A DNA stretch of 5,791 nt. Origin: a bacterium (lineage in GTDB: Bacteria; Planctomycetota; UBA11346). Under the pieces are notes generated by a model, which was given only the letters and a program-made list of their open reading frames with translations, had not been told where the DNA came from and made no database searches. Both the position numbers and the translations under genes were made by a program. Where the stretch lies: contig JAIFKN010000152.1 of assembly GCA_020049615.1 (NCBI GenBank), positions 1 through 5,791 of the forward strand. The letters run 5' to 3'. Shown in pieces: positions 1 to 5,123 of this stretch (its first letter is position 1; every line of letters starts with the position of its first letter).

Positions 1-1
1 G

Positions 2-166
2 AGCATCAGCGTCAGTAGCCTCCGGGCCGTCGTGTCGGCTCCGGCGTACTGGGCGGACCACGAACTGGCGCTGCTGCTGATGCCGATCACCCGCAGCGAC
101 AGCGAACGGCAGCTCAACCTCGACGCCCACGCAATGCCCCAGGCACAGGCCGCCGTCGCCGCCTGA
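2..166 (+). CDS. 3' end of an unidentified protein (54 residues visible)
   Basis: A frame is open from base 2 to a TGA at 164-166 and gives 54 residues. It starts outside the window. The visible end contains a stretch rich in Leu (HELALLLMPITRSDSERQLN) and finishes with an Ala-rich tail (QAQAAVAA). I do not recognise the family. The frame reads like real protein, with mixed charged and hydrophobic residues and a GC-rich third position. It lies on the same strand as the DUF932 gene, 66 bases upstream of that gene's start, so the two may share a transcript. Two small palindromes separate them. The rest of the gene is needed for any functional call. Confidence 0.6.
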   Translation, partial: SISVSSLRAVVSAPAYWADHELALLLMPITRSDSERQLNLDAHAMPQAQAAVAA

Positions 167-168
167 TA

Positions 169-181
169 CCGCAAGTTGCGG
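169..181. repeat. 13-bp near-perfect palindrome CCGCAA-G-TTGCGG
   Basis: Six-base arms CCGCAA and TTGCGG surround a single central G, three bases after the upstream stop codon. The spacer is too short for an RNA hairpin with full pairing, so a DNA-binding dimer site is the more natural reading. It lies 51 bases upstream of the chosen DUF932 start. There is only one copy in the window, and chance is possible. Confidence 0.3.
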
Positions 182-199
182 CATCTCCCCACCCATCAC

Positions 200-221
200 G
201 CCGGCAGCACACGCTGCCGGC
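200..221 (+). promoter_or_regulatory. 9-bp perfect hairpin directly upstream of the DUF932 ribosome binding site
   Basis: Arms GCCGGCAGC (200-208) and GCTGCCGGC (213-221) pair perfectly over nine bases around an ACAC loop. The stem ends one base before the AGGA ribosome binding site (223-226) of the DUF932 gene. There is no run of T after it, so it is not a classical intrinsic terminator. It could limit or stabilise translation of the DUF932 mRNA, or be a protein-binding inverted repeat. The structure is seen directly; its role is inferred. Confidence 0.45.
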
Positions 222-232
222 CAGGAACTTTC

Positions 233-1366
233 ATGCCCAATCTCGATCTCTTCTCCGACATCCTCCAACCGACCCCGACGCCGCTGAACACCGTCGTCAA
301 GCAGGTCGCTCGCTCAATCCACCACCCCGAAACTTCGAAGCCCAGCCGCGCTCCGCAGACCTCCCGCCTCGGCTTGCCGCCGACCAGACAGAATCCCTGG
401 GCTCGCTCCGGCCGGACCCTCCTGAACACCGCCACGACGGACCCCGCCGAGGCAATGCGCCAGAGCGGATTAGACTGGTCGGTGAATAAGGTCAGCTTGA
501 GAGTCGCCGACACGCTGGATCCCGTTCCGGACTTCTCCGCTATCCGGCGGTCCGACACTGGGAGGATCCTCGGCGTTGTCGGCCCAGACTATGAGCCCTT
601 TCAAAACCAGGCCATGTTCGATGTGTTCACTGACCTCGCCAATGTCACCAAGGAGGAGGGTGGCCACCCCTTCATTATTGAAAGTGCTGGTAGTTTCCAG
701 GGTGGTAAGGTCGTCTGGGCTCTGGCCCACTTCCCAGACCTCGGCATCAGAATCGGCGATGATGAGTCGAAATGCGGACTTCTCGTGAGCCAGGGGCACT
801 CCGGCAATCGCCCGCTGCTGCTCGGACCGACAACGAAGCGGATCGTTTGCATGAACTCGCTTCGCATGGCTGAGCATCAGGTCCGCAACAACAGCCAGCT
901 CGGGTTAGCCCCCGGCTTCATCTACAAGCACCTGGCTGGCATCCACTCCAATGTGAACCAGGCCAAGGAGGCATTCGCCTCGCTGATCCGCGACCACGCC
1001 ACCACCAAGGCGGCCTGGAACCGCCTCGCCGATATCCCGCTGACCTCGAAGCTCGAAGCCGAGTTCATGGCCAGCGTGTTCGGCAAGCCTGGTCCTGACG
1101 AGACCGATCGCGCCAAGTCGCTGAGGAAGGGACGCGAGGAACGCCTGGCTGCGATCCTGGCCAGCCCGACCTCCCAAGTGAAGGGGACGAAGGACAGCCT
1201 GTTCAGCGTCATGCAGGCGGTCGTCGAGTACGCTGACCATGACCGGACGACGCGCACGGCAGAAGGTGGCGACGCCGAAGAATCCCGCTTGTTCTCGGCT
1301 ACCTGGGGTAGCGGGGCAGAACTGAAGGCCAAGGCCTGGGACGCTGCCCTGGAGCTCGCTGCATGA
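233..1366 (+). CDS. DUF932 phage/plasmid-type protein (377 aa)
   Basis: Residue patterns match the DUF932 family (the phage/plasmid-like protein group, TIGR03299-type), which occurs on phages, plasmids and integrated elements and has no firmly established biochemical role. The core is at about residues 105-215: VGPDYEPFQNQ (116-126), SAGSFQGGKVVWALAHFP (151-168), GHSGNRPLLL (188-197) and TTKRIVCMNSL (200-210). The C-terminal part keeps the family pattern of DSLFSVMQAVVEYADHDR (321-338) followed by SATWGSGAELKAKAW (355-369). The first 60 residues are Pro/Ser/Arg-rich and probably disordered. I chose ATG 233 because AGGAA (223-227) sits six bases upstream. An in-frame TTG at 176 lies within a palindrome and has no ribosome binding site. 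Length suits the family. The stop overlaps the next start (ATGA), which indicates translational coupling to the small membrane genes. A role in element replication or recombination is often supposed for the family but is not shown here. Confidence 0.88.
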   Translation: MPNLDLFSDILQPTPTPLNTVVKQVARSIHHPETSKPSRAPQTSRLGLPPTRQNPWARSGRTLLNTATTDPAEAMRQSGLDWSVNKVSLRVADTLDPVPDFSAIRRSDTGRILGVVGPDYEPFQNQAMFDVFTDLANVTKEEGGHPFIIESAGSFQGGKVVWALAHFPDLGIRIGDDESKCGLLVSQGHSGNRPLLLGPTTKRIVCMNSLRMAEHQVRNNSQLGLAPGFIYKHLAGIHSNVNQAKEAFASLIRDHATTKAAWNRLADIPLTSKLEAEFMASVFGKPGPDETDRAKSLRKGREERLAAILASPTSQVKGTKDSLFSVMQAVVEYADHDRTTRTAEGGDAEESRLFSATWGSGAELKAKAWDAALELAA

Positions 1367-1536
1367 AGTGGCTAATCCTCCTGCTCGTCTTGATCGTGCT
1401 GTTCCTCCTGGCCGGCTGCGGGGACGAACTCGCCGCAGCCAAGGCCTCGGCCTCCTTTTGGAAGACGGCCGCCATCATGGGCTGCCTGCTTGCGCTGCTG
1501 ATCGGCGTCGCGATGGGGTCGAGGGACAAATCATGA
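1363..1536 (+). CDS. Small lipoprotein-like membrane protein (57 aa)
   Basis: This short ORF starts at the ATG overlapping the DUF932 stop (ATGA, 1363-1366) and ends with another ATGA overlap (1533-1536) with the next gene. A GGAG (1351-1354) lies eight bases before the start. The protein begins MKWLILLLVLIVLFLLAGCG: one positive charge, a long Leu/Ile/Val segment, then a lipobox LAGC with Cys at residue 19, as expected for signal peptidase II processing and lipid attachment. A second hydrophobic segment, AAIMGCLLALLIGVAMG, spans about residues 36-52 and ends in a charged tail (SRDKS). Small lipoproteins of this kind occur in phage and conjugative operons (lysis proteins, entry exclusion, mating-pair components), but nothing here picks one. 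A plain two-helix membrane protein that is not lipidated is the main alternative. The two-sided coupling makes it more credible than its length alone. Confidence 0.7.
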   Translation: MKWLILLLVLIVLFLLAGCGDELAAAKASASFWKTAAIMGCLLALLIGVAMGSRDKS

Positions 1537-1895
1537 GCCAGTCCTTCCTTGGTCGCCTCATGCAGTCCCTCGGCTCGTTCGAGTACCACCCGATGGAAGC
1601 GGCCCCGCCACCACGCCTGGCAGGGCTCGACCCGCTGACAGGTGCCGTCCGCGTTCTGATGTGGCGGTGTCGGCAGCTCGTATATTTTACCAGCCCCGAC
1701 GGCCTGCTTCTGGGCGTCATCCGTTATGTCGGCAGGCTGGTCGCCCTGTTCGCCGTGCCACTGCTCGGGGTGGCAGGGGTGCTGCTCATGGTCCAGGTCG
1801 TGTTGGCCCAGCTCGGAGGGATCCTCACGTCGACAATTGGCGTCGGCCTGATCTTGCTCGCCGTGGCGGTGGTGGTGGGGCGTGCGGTGCGCTGA
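1533..1895 (+). CDS. Two-helix membrane protein of unknown function (120 aa)
   Basis: The start is ATG 1533, overlapping the lipoprotein stop by four bases, with GAGGGA (1521-1526) six bases upstream. The frame stays open upstream to about 1368, but that part is an Arg/Pro-rich out-of-frame reading of the lipoprotein gene. The N-terminal 65 residues are soluble and amphipathic (MSQSFLGRLMQSLGSFEYHP, then a Pro-rich turn). Two predicted membrane helices follow, at about residues 69-92 (LVALFAVPLLGVAGVLLMVQ and on) and 97-116 (GILTSTIGVGLILLAVAVVV). The protein ends GRAVR, a positive tail that suggests the C-terminus is cytoplasmic. I do not recognise a family. Third gene of the coupled DUF932 operon; a partner of the lipoprotein in the envelope is a reasonable guess from the coupling only. 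Confidence 0.7.
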   Translation: MSQSFLGRLMQSLGSFEYHPMEAAPPPRLAGLDPLTGAVRVLMWRCRQLVYFTSPDGLLLGVIRYVGRLVALFAVPLLGVAGVLLMVQVVLAQLGGILTSTIGVGLILLAVAVVVGRAVR

Positions 1896-2299
1896 TCTCA
1901 GAGCGACACGAGGTGCGTCGGATCGACCAGAGCGGCCACACGTGGACGTGGCGACCTTGACCACATGCAATTTCGTCGTAGAAAACCAGCACGAACGGGC
2001 GGCGGATTCGAACTCCACCGCTATCGGCGTCACCCGGGTCTCAGGCACCCGGTTCTGCGCCTGGTGCGCAGCGGAGCGGGTCGGCACCGCCGGGGTTTCC
2101 CCCGTGGCACGTCCTCGGCCACAACGAATCCATCAGTCCCGTAATCCATCGCCATCCGAAACTGGGTTGAGCCTTGAGCAGGCAAGTGGTCACGCACGTC
2201 GCGTGATGGCTTGGTACGCCGCCACCGGGTCTGCTTCTGGGCAAAGCCCACTCCGTCTGCCCCCGTTACTGGGATTCGCGGACGGGATGGATTCACGCC
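1896..2299. other. 404-bp stretch without a convincing gene, upstream of the xis-like genes
   Basis: Several frames are open here, but their translations are Arg/Pro/Ser/His-rich and have no recognisable motif, start signal or hydrophobic core, so I call no gene. What is visible: a possible promoter at 1957-1984; a hairpin with arms CTGCGC/GCGCAG (2055-2060/2066-2071, 5-base loop); a short TGGGC-AAA-GCCCA hairpin (2238-2250); and a 7-base direct repeat CACCCGG (2031-2037 and 2046-2052). The stretch could be a long leader or regulatory region of the excisionase-integrase operon, or the remains of decayed genes. Confidence 0.4.
1957..1984 (+). promoter_or_regulatory. Possible sigma-70-type promoter for the xis-int operon
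   Basis: TTGACC (1957-1962) and TAGAAA (1979-1984) are separated by 16 bases. The first matches five of six bases of the TTGACA -35 consensus. The second matches four of six of TATAAT. The local sequence is less GC-rich than its surroundings (ATGCAATTTCG). If real, the transcript would carry a leader of about 300 bases before the ATG at 2300. Weak evidence, since single promoter-like pairs are frequent by chance. Confidence 0.25.
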
Positions 2300-2563
2300 A
2301 TGCCTACCACAGGCACCACGACCACCGCCGGTACGCCCGAACCGGCAACCCTCGCCGTCGCCCAATTCGCACGCGAATTGCAGTGCTCAACGAAGACGGT
2401 CCGCCGACGGGTCCAGGACGGGGTCATCCAGGCTATCCGCCTCGGACGCCTCATTCGAATTCCGAGATCCGAATTGGAGCGGATCAAGCAGCTCAAGGCT
2501 CCAAGGCCTACCGCGCCGACGAACGACAACCTTGGTGGCTCCAGTCGGCGGGATCCCCCGTGA
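2300..2563 (+). CDS. Excisionase-family HTH DNA-binding protein 1 (87 aa)
   Basis: Residues 16-66 form a MerR-like winged HTH of the excisionase (HTH_17) type: LAVAQFARELQCSTKTVRRR (18-37) is the helix-turn-helix, and QAIRLGRLIRIPRSELERI (44-62) is the wing followed by the closing helix. The family binds short repeated DNA sites and, beside an integrase, often acts as the recombination directionality factor (Xis) favouring excision. The first 15 residues are Thr-rich and the last 20 Pro/Ser-rich; both look flexible. ATG 2300 has only a weak GGGATGG (2284-2290) upstream. The stop overlaps the GTG start of the next gene by four bases. The same fold is encoded again there, so this is a tandem pair. 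A transcriptional repressor of the operon is the alternative role. Confidence 0.8.
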   Translation: MPTTGTTTTAGTPEPATLAVAQFARELQCSTKTVRRRVQDGVIQAIRLGRLIRIPRSELERIKQLKAPRPTAPTNDNLGGSSRRDPP

Positions 2564-2862
2564 GCGCCGTCGTCCACCAGCAGGTGTCCCACCCCGACCT
2601 CCTCACCATTGACGAGGTCGCCAACCTCCTGCGTTGCTCCGTCAAAAAGATCCGGCGGCGTGTCGAAGGCGGTGATATTCCGGCCTTCCGTCTGGCCGAC
2701 CGAGGCCCCTGGCTGTTCCGCCGCGACGACGTCCTGCGTCAGCTGACGCCGGTGCCGGTCGCGTCCTCCTCCTCCTTTCCCACCGGCTCCGGTCCCTGCA
2801 CCCCGCCGACGGCTGTCGACTGGGTCACGGGTCTGACCGGCGCCACCTCTCAGAAAGCATAA
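2560..2862 (+). CDS. Excisionase-family HTH DNA-binding protein 2 (100 aa)
   Basis: Starts at GTG 2560, inside the GTGA overlap with the preceding gene. The frame is open far upstream, but that part reads the other gene out of frame. Residues 13-62 are a second HTH_17/excisionase domain: DLLTIDEVANLLRCSVKKIR (13-32) is the HTH, and RRVEGGDIPAFRLADRGPWL (33-52) is the recognition-helix end and wing. FRRDDVLRQL (53-62) closes the domain. It aligns with protein 1 across the whole core (CSTKTVRRRVQDG against CSVKKIRRRVEGG), so the two are likely duplicates that have diverged. The tail (63-100) is Ser/Pro/Thr-rich without a visible motif. It ends four bases before the integrase ATG, so all three genes are probably translated together. 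Either protein may be the directionality factor, or they may act as a pair. Confidence 0.8.
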   Translation: MSAVVHQQVSHPDLLTIDEVANLLRCSVKKIRRRVEGGDIPAFRLADRGPWLFRRDDVLRQLTPVPVASSSSFPTGSGPCTPPTAVDWVTGLTGATSQKA

Positions 2863-2866
2863 CTCT

Positions 2867-4096
2867 ATGGCCCGTAAGCCCTACGCGGCCTTGGGTACAG
2901 TCCAGACCCCGCATGGTGATGCCATTGTGCGGAAGGTGTGGCGAGCGACCCAAGGCACCTTCATCTTTCAGTTCGAGGGTCCGAACCTCGCCTTGCGTTG
3001 GATGTTGCCGAACTGGTCGTCCTCACGGGCATCAACCAAGGCCCAGGCAACACCACCTACACGGGTGACGTCTCCGGAAGAGGTCTCTGCCCTCTTCAAC
3101 AGCATGCAGTCGGCCTGGCGGCAACGCATGCAGTCGCTGGGTAATCCGACCGCTTCGACGTTGCCGTCGGGTGCCCCGGCGCCGTACCAGACCCTTGCGC
3201 AGCTCCGCGACCTCGTCGACGCCGAGGTCGTCGGTTCGTTGCGCTCCTCGACCGTGGCCTCGTACCGCCACCAGTGGAAGGGCATCCTCGCCAAGATCCC
3301 CGACACGACGGCGGTCACCTCGGTGGATCGGACCATGATCCAGGAGGCGATCACAGACATGCTCGGCGACGGCCTCGCTGCAGCGACGGTCCGCCGCAAT
3401 GTCGAAGCACTCAGCCGGCTCATGACCCGTGCCGTGGATGACGGCGTGTTGGTGGCCAACCCGGTCAGCAAGGTCCGGCTGCCCCGGTCAGCGAAGCGGG
3501 CGCCCAGGTTCCTCACCGTCGAGCAGCGGCGTGGTTTCCTGGCCACGGCGGAAGCCCACAGCCGGGATGCCTACCTGATGGTCGCTCTCGCCGTCTACCT
3601 CGGCTTACGGAAGGCCGAACTCGGAGCGTTGCGGTGGGAGGACGTCGATCTCACGCAGAAGGTTGCCACCGTCGCCAACCAGGACGACTTCACCACGAAG
3701 AACCGAAAGAATCGGGCCGTGCCGATCTGCGACGAGTTGGCGGAGATCCTGACGCCGCACGTCCGCCCCGCCGGCTACGTCCTCAAGCCCCGCTTGGTCA
3801 TGAAGGCCGGCAAGCGCTATCGCTGGGAGTTCAAGAACCTGTTCGACGCCCTGATCAAGGAAGCTGGCTTGCCGGACTGGGTGACGCCGCATGTTCTGCG
3901 CCACACCTTTGCCTCGCTGGCGGCCCAGGCCGGCGTCAGCCTGTTCAAGATCGGCGCCTGGATGGGGCACTCGATGACCGAGGTGACCGAGATCTACGCT
4001 CACCTCGCGGCCTATGACGCCGACATCAACAAGATGGTCGAGGCGGAGCCTGCTGCGGCGCCGGTGGTGGGGATCACCCTAAAGCTTGTGAAGTAG
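2867..4096 (+). CDS. int: Tyrosine recombinase / phage-type integrase (409 aa)
   Basis: A complete site-specific recombinase that breaks and rejoins att sites through a covalent 3'-phosphotyrosine intermediate. The catalytic set is all visible: Arg248 (GLRKAELGALRW), the beta-hairpin Lys278 (TTKNRKNRAVPI), His342 and Arg345 (HVLRHTFAS), His368 (WMGHSMTE) and the nucleophile Tyr377 (EIYAHL). Residues about 108-205 are the SAM-like core-binding domain (LRSSTVASYRHQWKGIL, then AAATVRRNVEALSRLMTRAV and NPVSKVRLP). The first 60 residues are basic and aromatic and may be the arm-binding part. A Ser/Pro-rich linker follows. The length is usual for phage and island integrases. The start lies four bases after the preceding stop with only a weak AGAAAG upstream, so coupling is likely. 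The gene points at the tRNA-Leu fragment about 190 bases downstream, the usual placement for an integrase beside its att site. No disabling change is seen. Confidence 0.95.
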   Translation: MARKPYAALGTVQTPHGDAIVRKVWRATQGTFIFQFEGPNLALRWMLPNWSSSRASTKAQATPPTRVTSPEEVSALFNSMQSAWRQRMQSLGNPTASTLPSGAPAPYQTLAQLRDLVDAEVVGSLRSSTVASYRHQWKGILAKIPDTTAVTSVDRTMIQEAITDMLGDGLAAATVRRNVEALSRLMTRAVDDGVLVANPVSKVRLPRSAKRAPRFLTVEQRRGFLATAEAHSRDAYLMVALAVYLGLRKAELGALRWEDVDLTQKVATVANQDDFTTKNRKNRAVPICDELAEILTPHVRPAGYVLKPRLVMKAGKRYRWEFKNLFDALIKEAGLPDWVTPHVLRHTFASLAAQAGVSLFKIGAWMGHSMTEVTEIYAHLAAYDADINKMVEAEPAAAPVVGITLKLVK

Positions 4097-4102
4097 GATT
4101 CA

Positions 4103-4124
4103 GGGGGGCGCTACGGCGCCCCCC
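4103..4124 (+). terminator. Strong hairpin with UACG tetraloop after the integrase gene
   Basis: GGGGGGCGC (4103-4111) and GCGCCCCCC (4116-4124) pair over nine bases around TACG. The loop with its closing C-G pair is a UNCG tetraloop, an especially stable RNA loop. It begins seven bases after the integrase stop. The tail (GTCGTTCTCCTTT) is only moderately T-rich, so termination is probable but not textbook. It would keep the int transcript from running across the att region. Confidence 0.75.
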
Positions 4125-4182
4125 GTCGTTCTCCTTTAGCTATCAGTCCGCAACCAGGAGGGGACTTCTGTGACGGGTTCAA

Positions 4183-4237
4183 TCTGCGGCCTAAGTGCGG
4201 CTTATCTGCGGCTTAAGTGCGGCTTATCTGCGGCCGG
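4183..4237. repeat. Five tandem 11-bp direct repeats; likely integrase or excisionase arm sites
   Basis: Five units of 11 bases follow without gaps: 4183-4193, 4194-4204, 4205-4215, 4216-4226 and 4227-4237. Each contains TGCGGC, at 4185, 4196, 4207, 4218 and 4229. The two bases before the core alternate TC and AG, so the array can also be read as a 22-bp unit repeated twice with a partial third. Units 1-4 end in CTA or TTA; the last ends CGG. The period is about one helical turn, so a protein bound to every unit would sit on one face of the DNA. The array lies between int and the tRNA core, about 100 bases from the predicted crossover, where arm-type integrase or Xis sites are expected. It is not coding, because 11 and 22 are not multiples of three and the reading frame drifts. 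Confidence 0.85.
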
Positions 4238-4256
4238 AAATAGCGCCGAAAAGGAA

Positions 4257-4285
4257 ACCCCTGCAAGGTGTTGCCTTGCAGGGGT
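4257..4285 (-). terminator. 12-bp perfect hairpin; minus-strand terminator behind the tRNA fragment
   Basis: ACCCCTGCAAGG (4257-4268) pairs perfectly with CCTTGCAGGGGT (4274-4285) around a 5-base loop. Read on the minus strand it starts three bases after the tRNA CCA end and is followed by TTCCTTTTC, a short U-rich tail. This is the form of an intrinsic terminator directly behind a tRNA gene. It would end transcripts arriving from the TPR gene and the tRNA remnant, and it shields the att region. Whether it came with the element or belonged to the original tRNA locus cannot be decided from the window. Confidence 0.75.
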
Positions 4286-4288
4286 CTA

Positions 4289-4352
4289 TGGTGCGCGAGA
4301 GAGGACTCGAACCTCCACGCCTTTAAGGGGCGCTAGAACCTGAATCTCGCGC
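4289..4352 (-). pseudogene. Truncated tRNA-Leu(CAG): intact 3' half, D-arm missing
   Basis: On the minus strand the 3' half of a type II tRNA is complete: anticodon loop TTCAGGT with anticodon CAG (Leu, codon CUG), 3' anticodon stem TCTAG, and a long variable arm CGCC-loop-GGCG. The T-arm is GGAGG-TTCGAGT-CCTCT with one G-U pair, followed by acceptor CTCGCGC, A73 and an encoded CCA (4289-4291). No D-arm exists upstream. Instead GCGCGAG (4346-4352), the exact complement of the acceptor strand, lies right beside the anticodon loop. A functional tRNA is therefore not encoded here, although a small acceptor stem could still form. The fragment fits an integrase att site. Its odd 5' end suggests a deletion of roughly 20-25 bases in a formerly intact gene, or an att half next to unrelated DNA. 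Confidence 0.85.
4333..4349. other. att: Predicted att core (crossover region in the tRNA anticodon arm)
   Basis: Plus strand: CTAGA (4333-4337), 7-base ACCTGAA (4338-4344), then TCTCG (4345-4349). The outer five-base arms are inverted copies except at one position, as expected for two core-type integrase sites around a 7-bp overlap. The overlap equals the anticodon loop, the usual crossover place for tRNA-targeting tyrosine recombinases. In an intact tRNA the right arm would read TCTAG. The assignment is inferred from the position next to int and from the tRNA structure. The partner att site lies outside the window. Confidence 0.6.
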
Positions 4353-4389
4353 ATGCGGGAGGGCGAACGATAGGTCGCTGTCCGGCTTG

Positions 4390-5091
4390 TCAACCGGTCG
4401 GCAACAGGGCCAGCTCGGCCTCGACGTCCGGGTCGGTATGGTCCTCGTGCAGGCTGCCGAGGCGGGCGAGCTGCGCCGCCTGCGCCAGGTTGGCCTTGGC
4501 CCCGTCGGCGTCGCCGGCCAGGCCGAGGACGCGGGCGGCGAGGGCGTGGGCGAGGAAGATGTCCGCGCCGTGGCTGGGTGGCTGCTGCTGCAGCTTCCAC
4601 AGCGACTCGGCGACCGCGGCGTGGGCTTCGATGCGGCGCTTCAACCCGAGATAGGCGAAGCCCTTGCCGACCAGGATGCCGACCATGCCGAGCGGGTCAT
4701 GGAAGGTGCGGTAGATCGCCTCGCCCTCGCAGTACTGGGCCAATGCGGCGTCATAGCGCTTCTGCCGCCGCAGCACGTCGCCGCGCCGGCGGAAGCACAG
4801 CGGGATGCCGCTGCGGTCGCCGTGGAAGCGCAGCATGGCCTCAGCGCCGGTGAACAGGGCGATGGCCTCGACCGCTTCGCCGATGCGCTCCTGCACCTGG
4901 CCCTGGTGCAGCATGGTCCAGGCCACCTGGGCGCCGAGGGCGGCGCGATGGAAGCGCCGCTCGGCTTCGGTGAACAGGTCGCTGGCGCGGTGCCAGTCGC
5001 CGGCGCGTTGCGCGGTGATGCCCTGCGAGCGCAGATCGACGCCCTCGGCGAAGAGGGCGTCGCGGTCGACCACCGGGGTGTTGTCGGACAT
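4390..5091 (-). CDS. TPR-like repeat protein (233 aa)
   Basis: A helical-repeat protein without signal peptide or membrane segment. Successive pairs of helices carry TPR-type patterns: AQRAGDWHRASDLFTEAERR (28-47), HQGQVQERIGEAVEAIALFT (62-81), RGDVLRRQKRYDAALAQYCE (103-122), VGKGFAYLGLKRRIEAHAAV (141-160) and LGLAGDADGAKANLAQAAQL (189-208). Such repeats bind partner proteins; no catalytic domain is attached and the partner is unknown. I chose ATG 5091 (MSDNTPVVD). ATG 5100, three codons earlier and preceded by a G-run (5107-5111), is equally possible. The frame continues upstream without stop but runs antisense through the divergent gene. GC is higher here than on the element side (about 73% at 4801-4860). 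The stop lies about 40 bases before the tRNA remnant on the same strand, so the two probably share a transcript ending at the 4257-4285 hairpin. Confidence 0.85.
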   Translation of the reverse strand: MSDNTPVVDRDALFAEGVDLRSQGITAQRAGDWHRASDLFTEAERRFHRAALGAQVAWTMLHQGQVQERIGEAVEAIALFTGAEAMLRFHGDRSGIPLCFRRRGDVLRRQKRYDAALAQYCEGEAIYRTFHDPLGMVGILVGKGFAYLGLKRRIEAHAAVAESLWKLQQQPPSHGADIFLAHALAARVLGLAGDADGAKANLAQAAQLARLGSLHEDHTDPDVEAELALLPTG

Positions 5092-5123
5092 GGCGCCCAT
5101 GGTCGGCCCCCGGGTTGCCTGCT

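Noticed and set aside
1368..1532. N-terminal extension of the 120-aa membrane protein
   Set aside because: Low-complexity Arg/Gly-rich translation overlapping the lipoprotein ORF out of frame. ATG 1533 has a good ribosome binding site and the ATGA overlap.
1995..2030. TTCGAA context resembling a tRNA T-arm on the minus strand
   Set aside because: The flanking bases form no standard 5-bp stem with a 7-base loop, and no acceptor end or CCA follows.
1299..2087. 262-codon minus-strand open frame
   Set aside because: Antisense to the DUF932 operon, composition typical of a shadow frame, and no domain recognised.
1882..2559. Upstream part of a 326-codon open frame ending at 2862
   Set aside because: It is an Arg/Pro/His-rich out-of-frame reading across the non-coding stretch and the first HTH gene. 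Only the part from GTG 2560 carries a recognisable domain.
4183..4237. Repeat array considered as a CRISPR
   Set aside because: The units are 11 bp, contiguous and without unique spacers, and no cas gene is present.
4170..4343. GTG-started ORF of about 57 codons with a strong AGGAGGGG upstream (4156-4163)
   Set aside because: The frame runs through the 11-bp repeats, the terminator hairpin and the tRNA fragment, and its translation has no protein-like features. The purine-rich site is tempting but probably chance.
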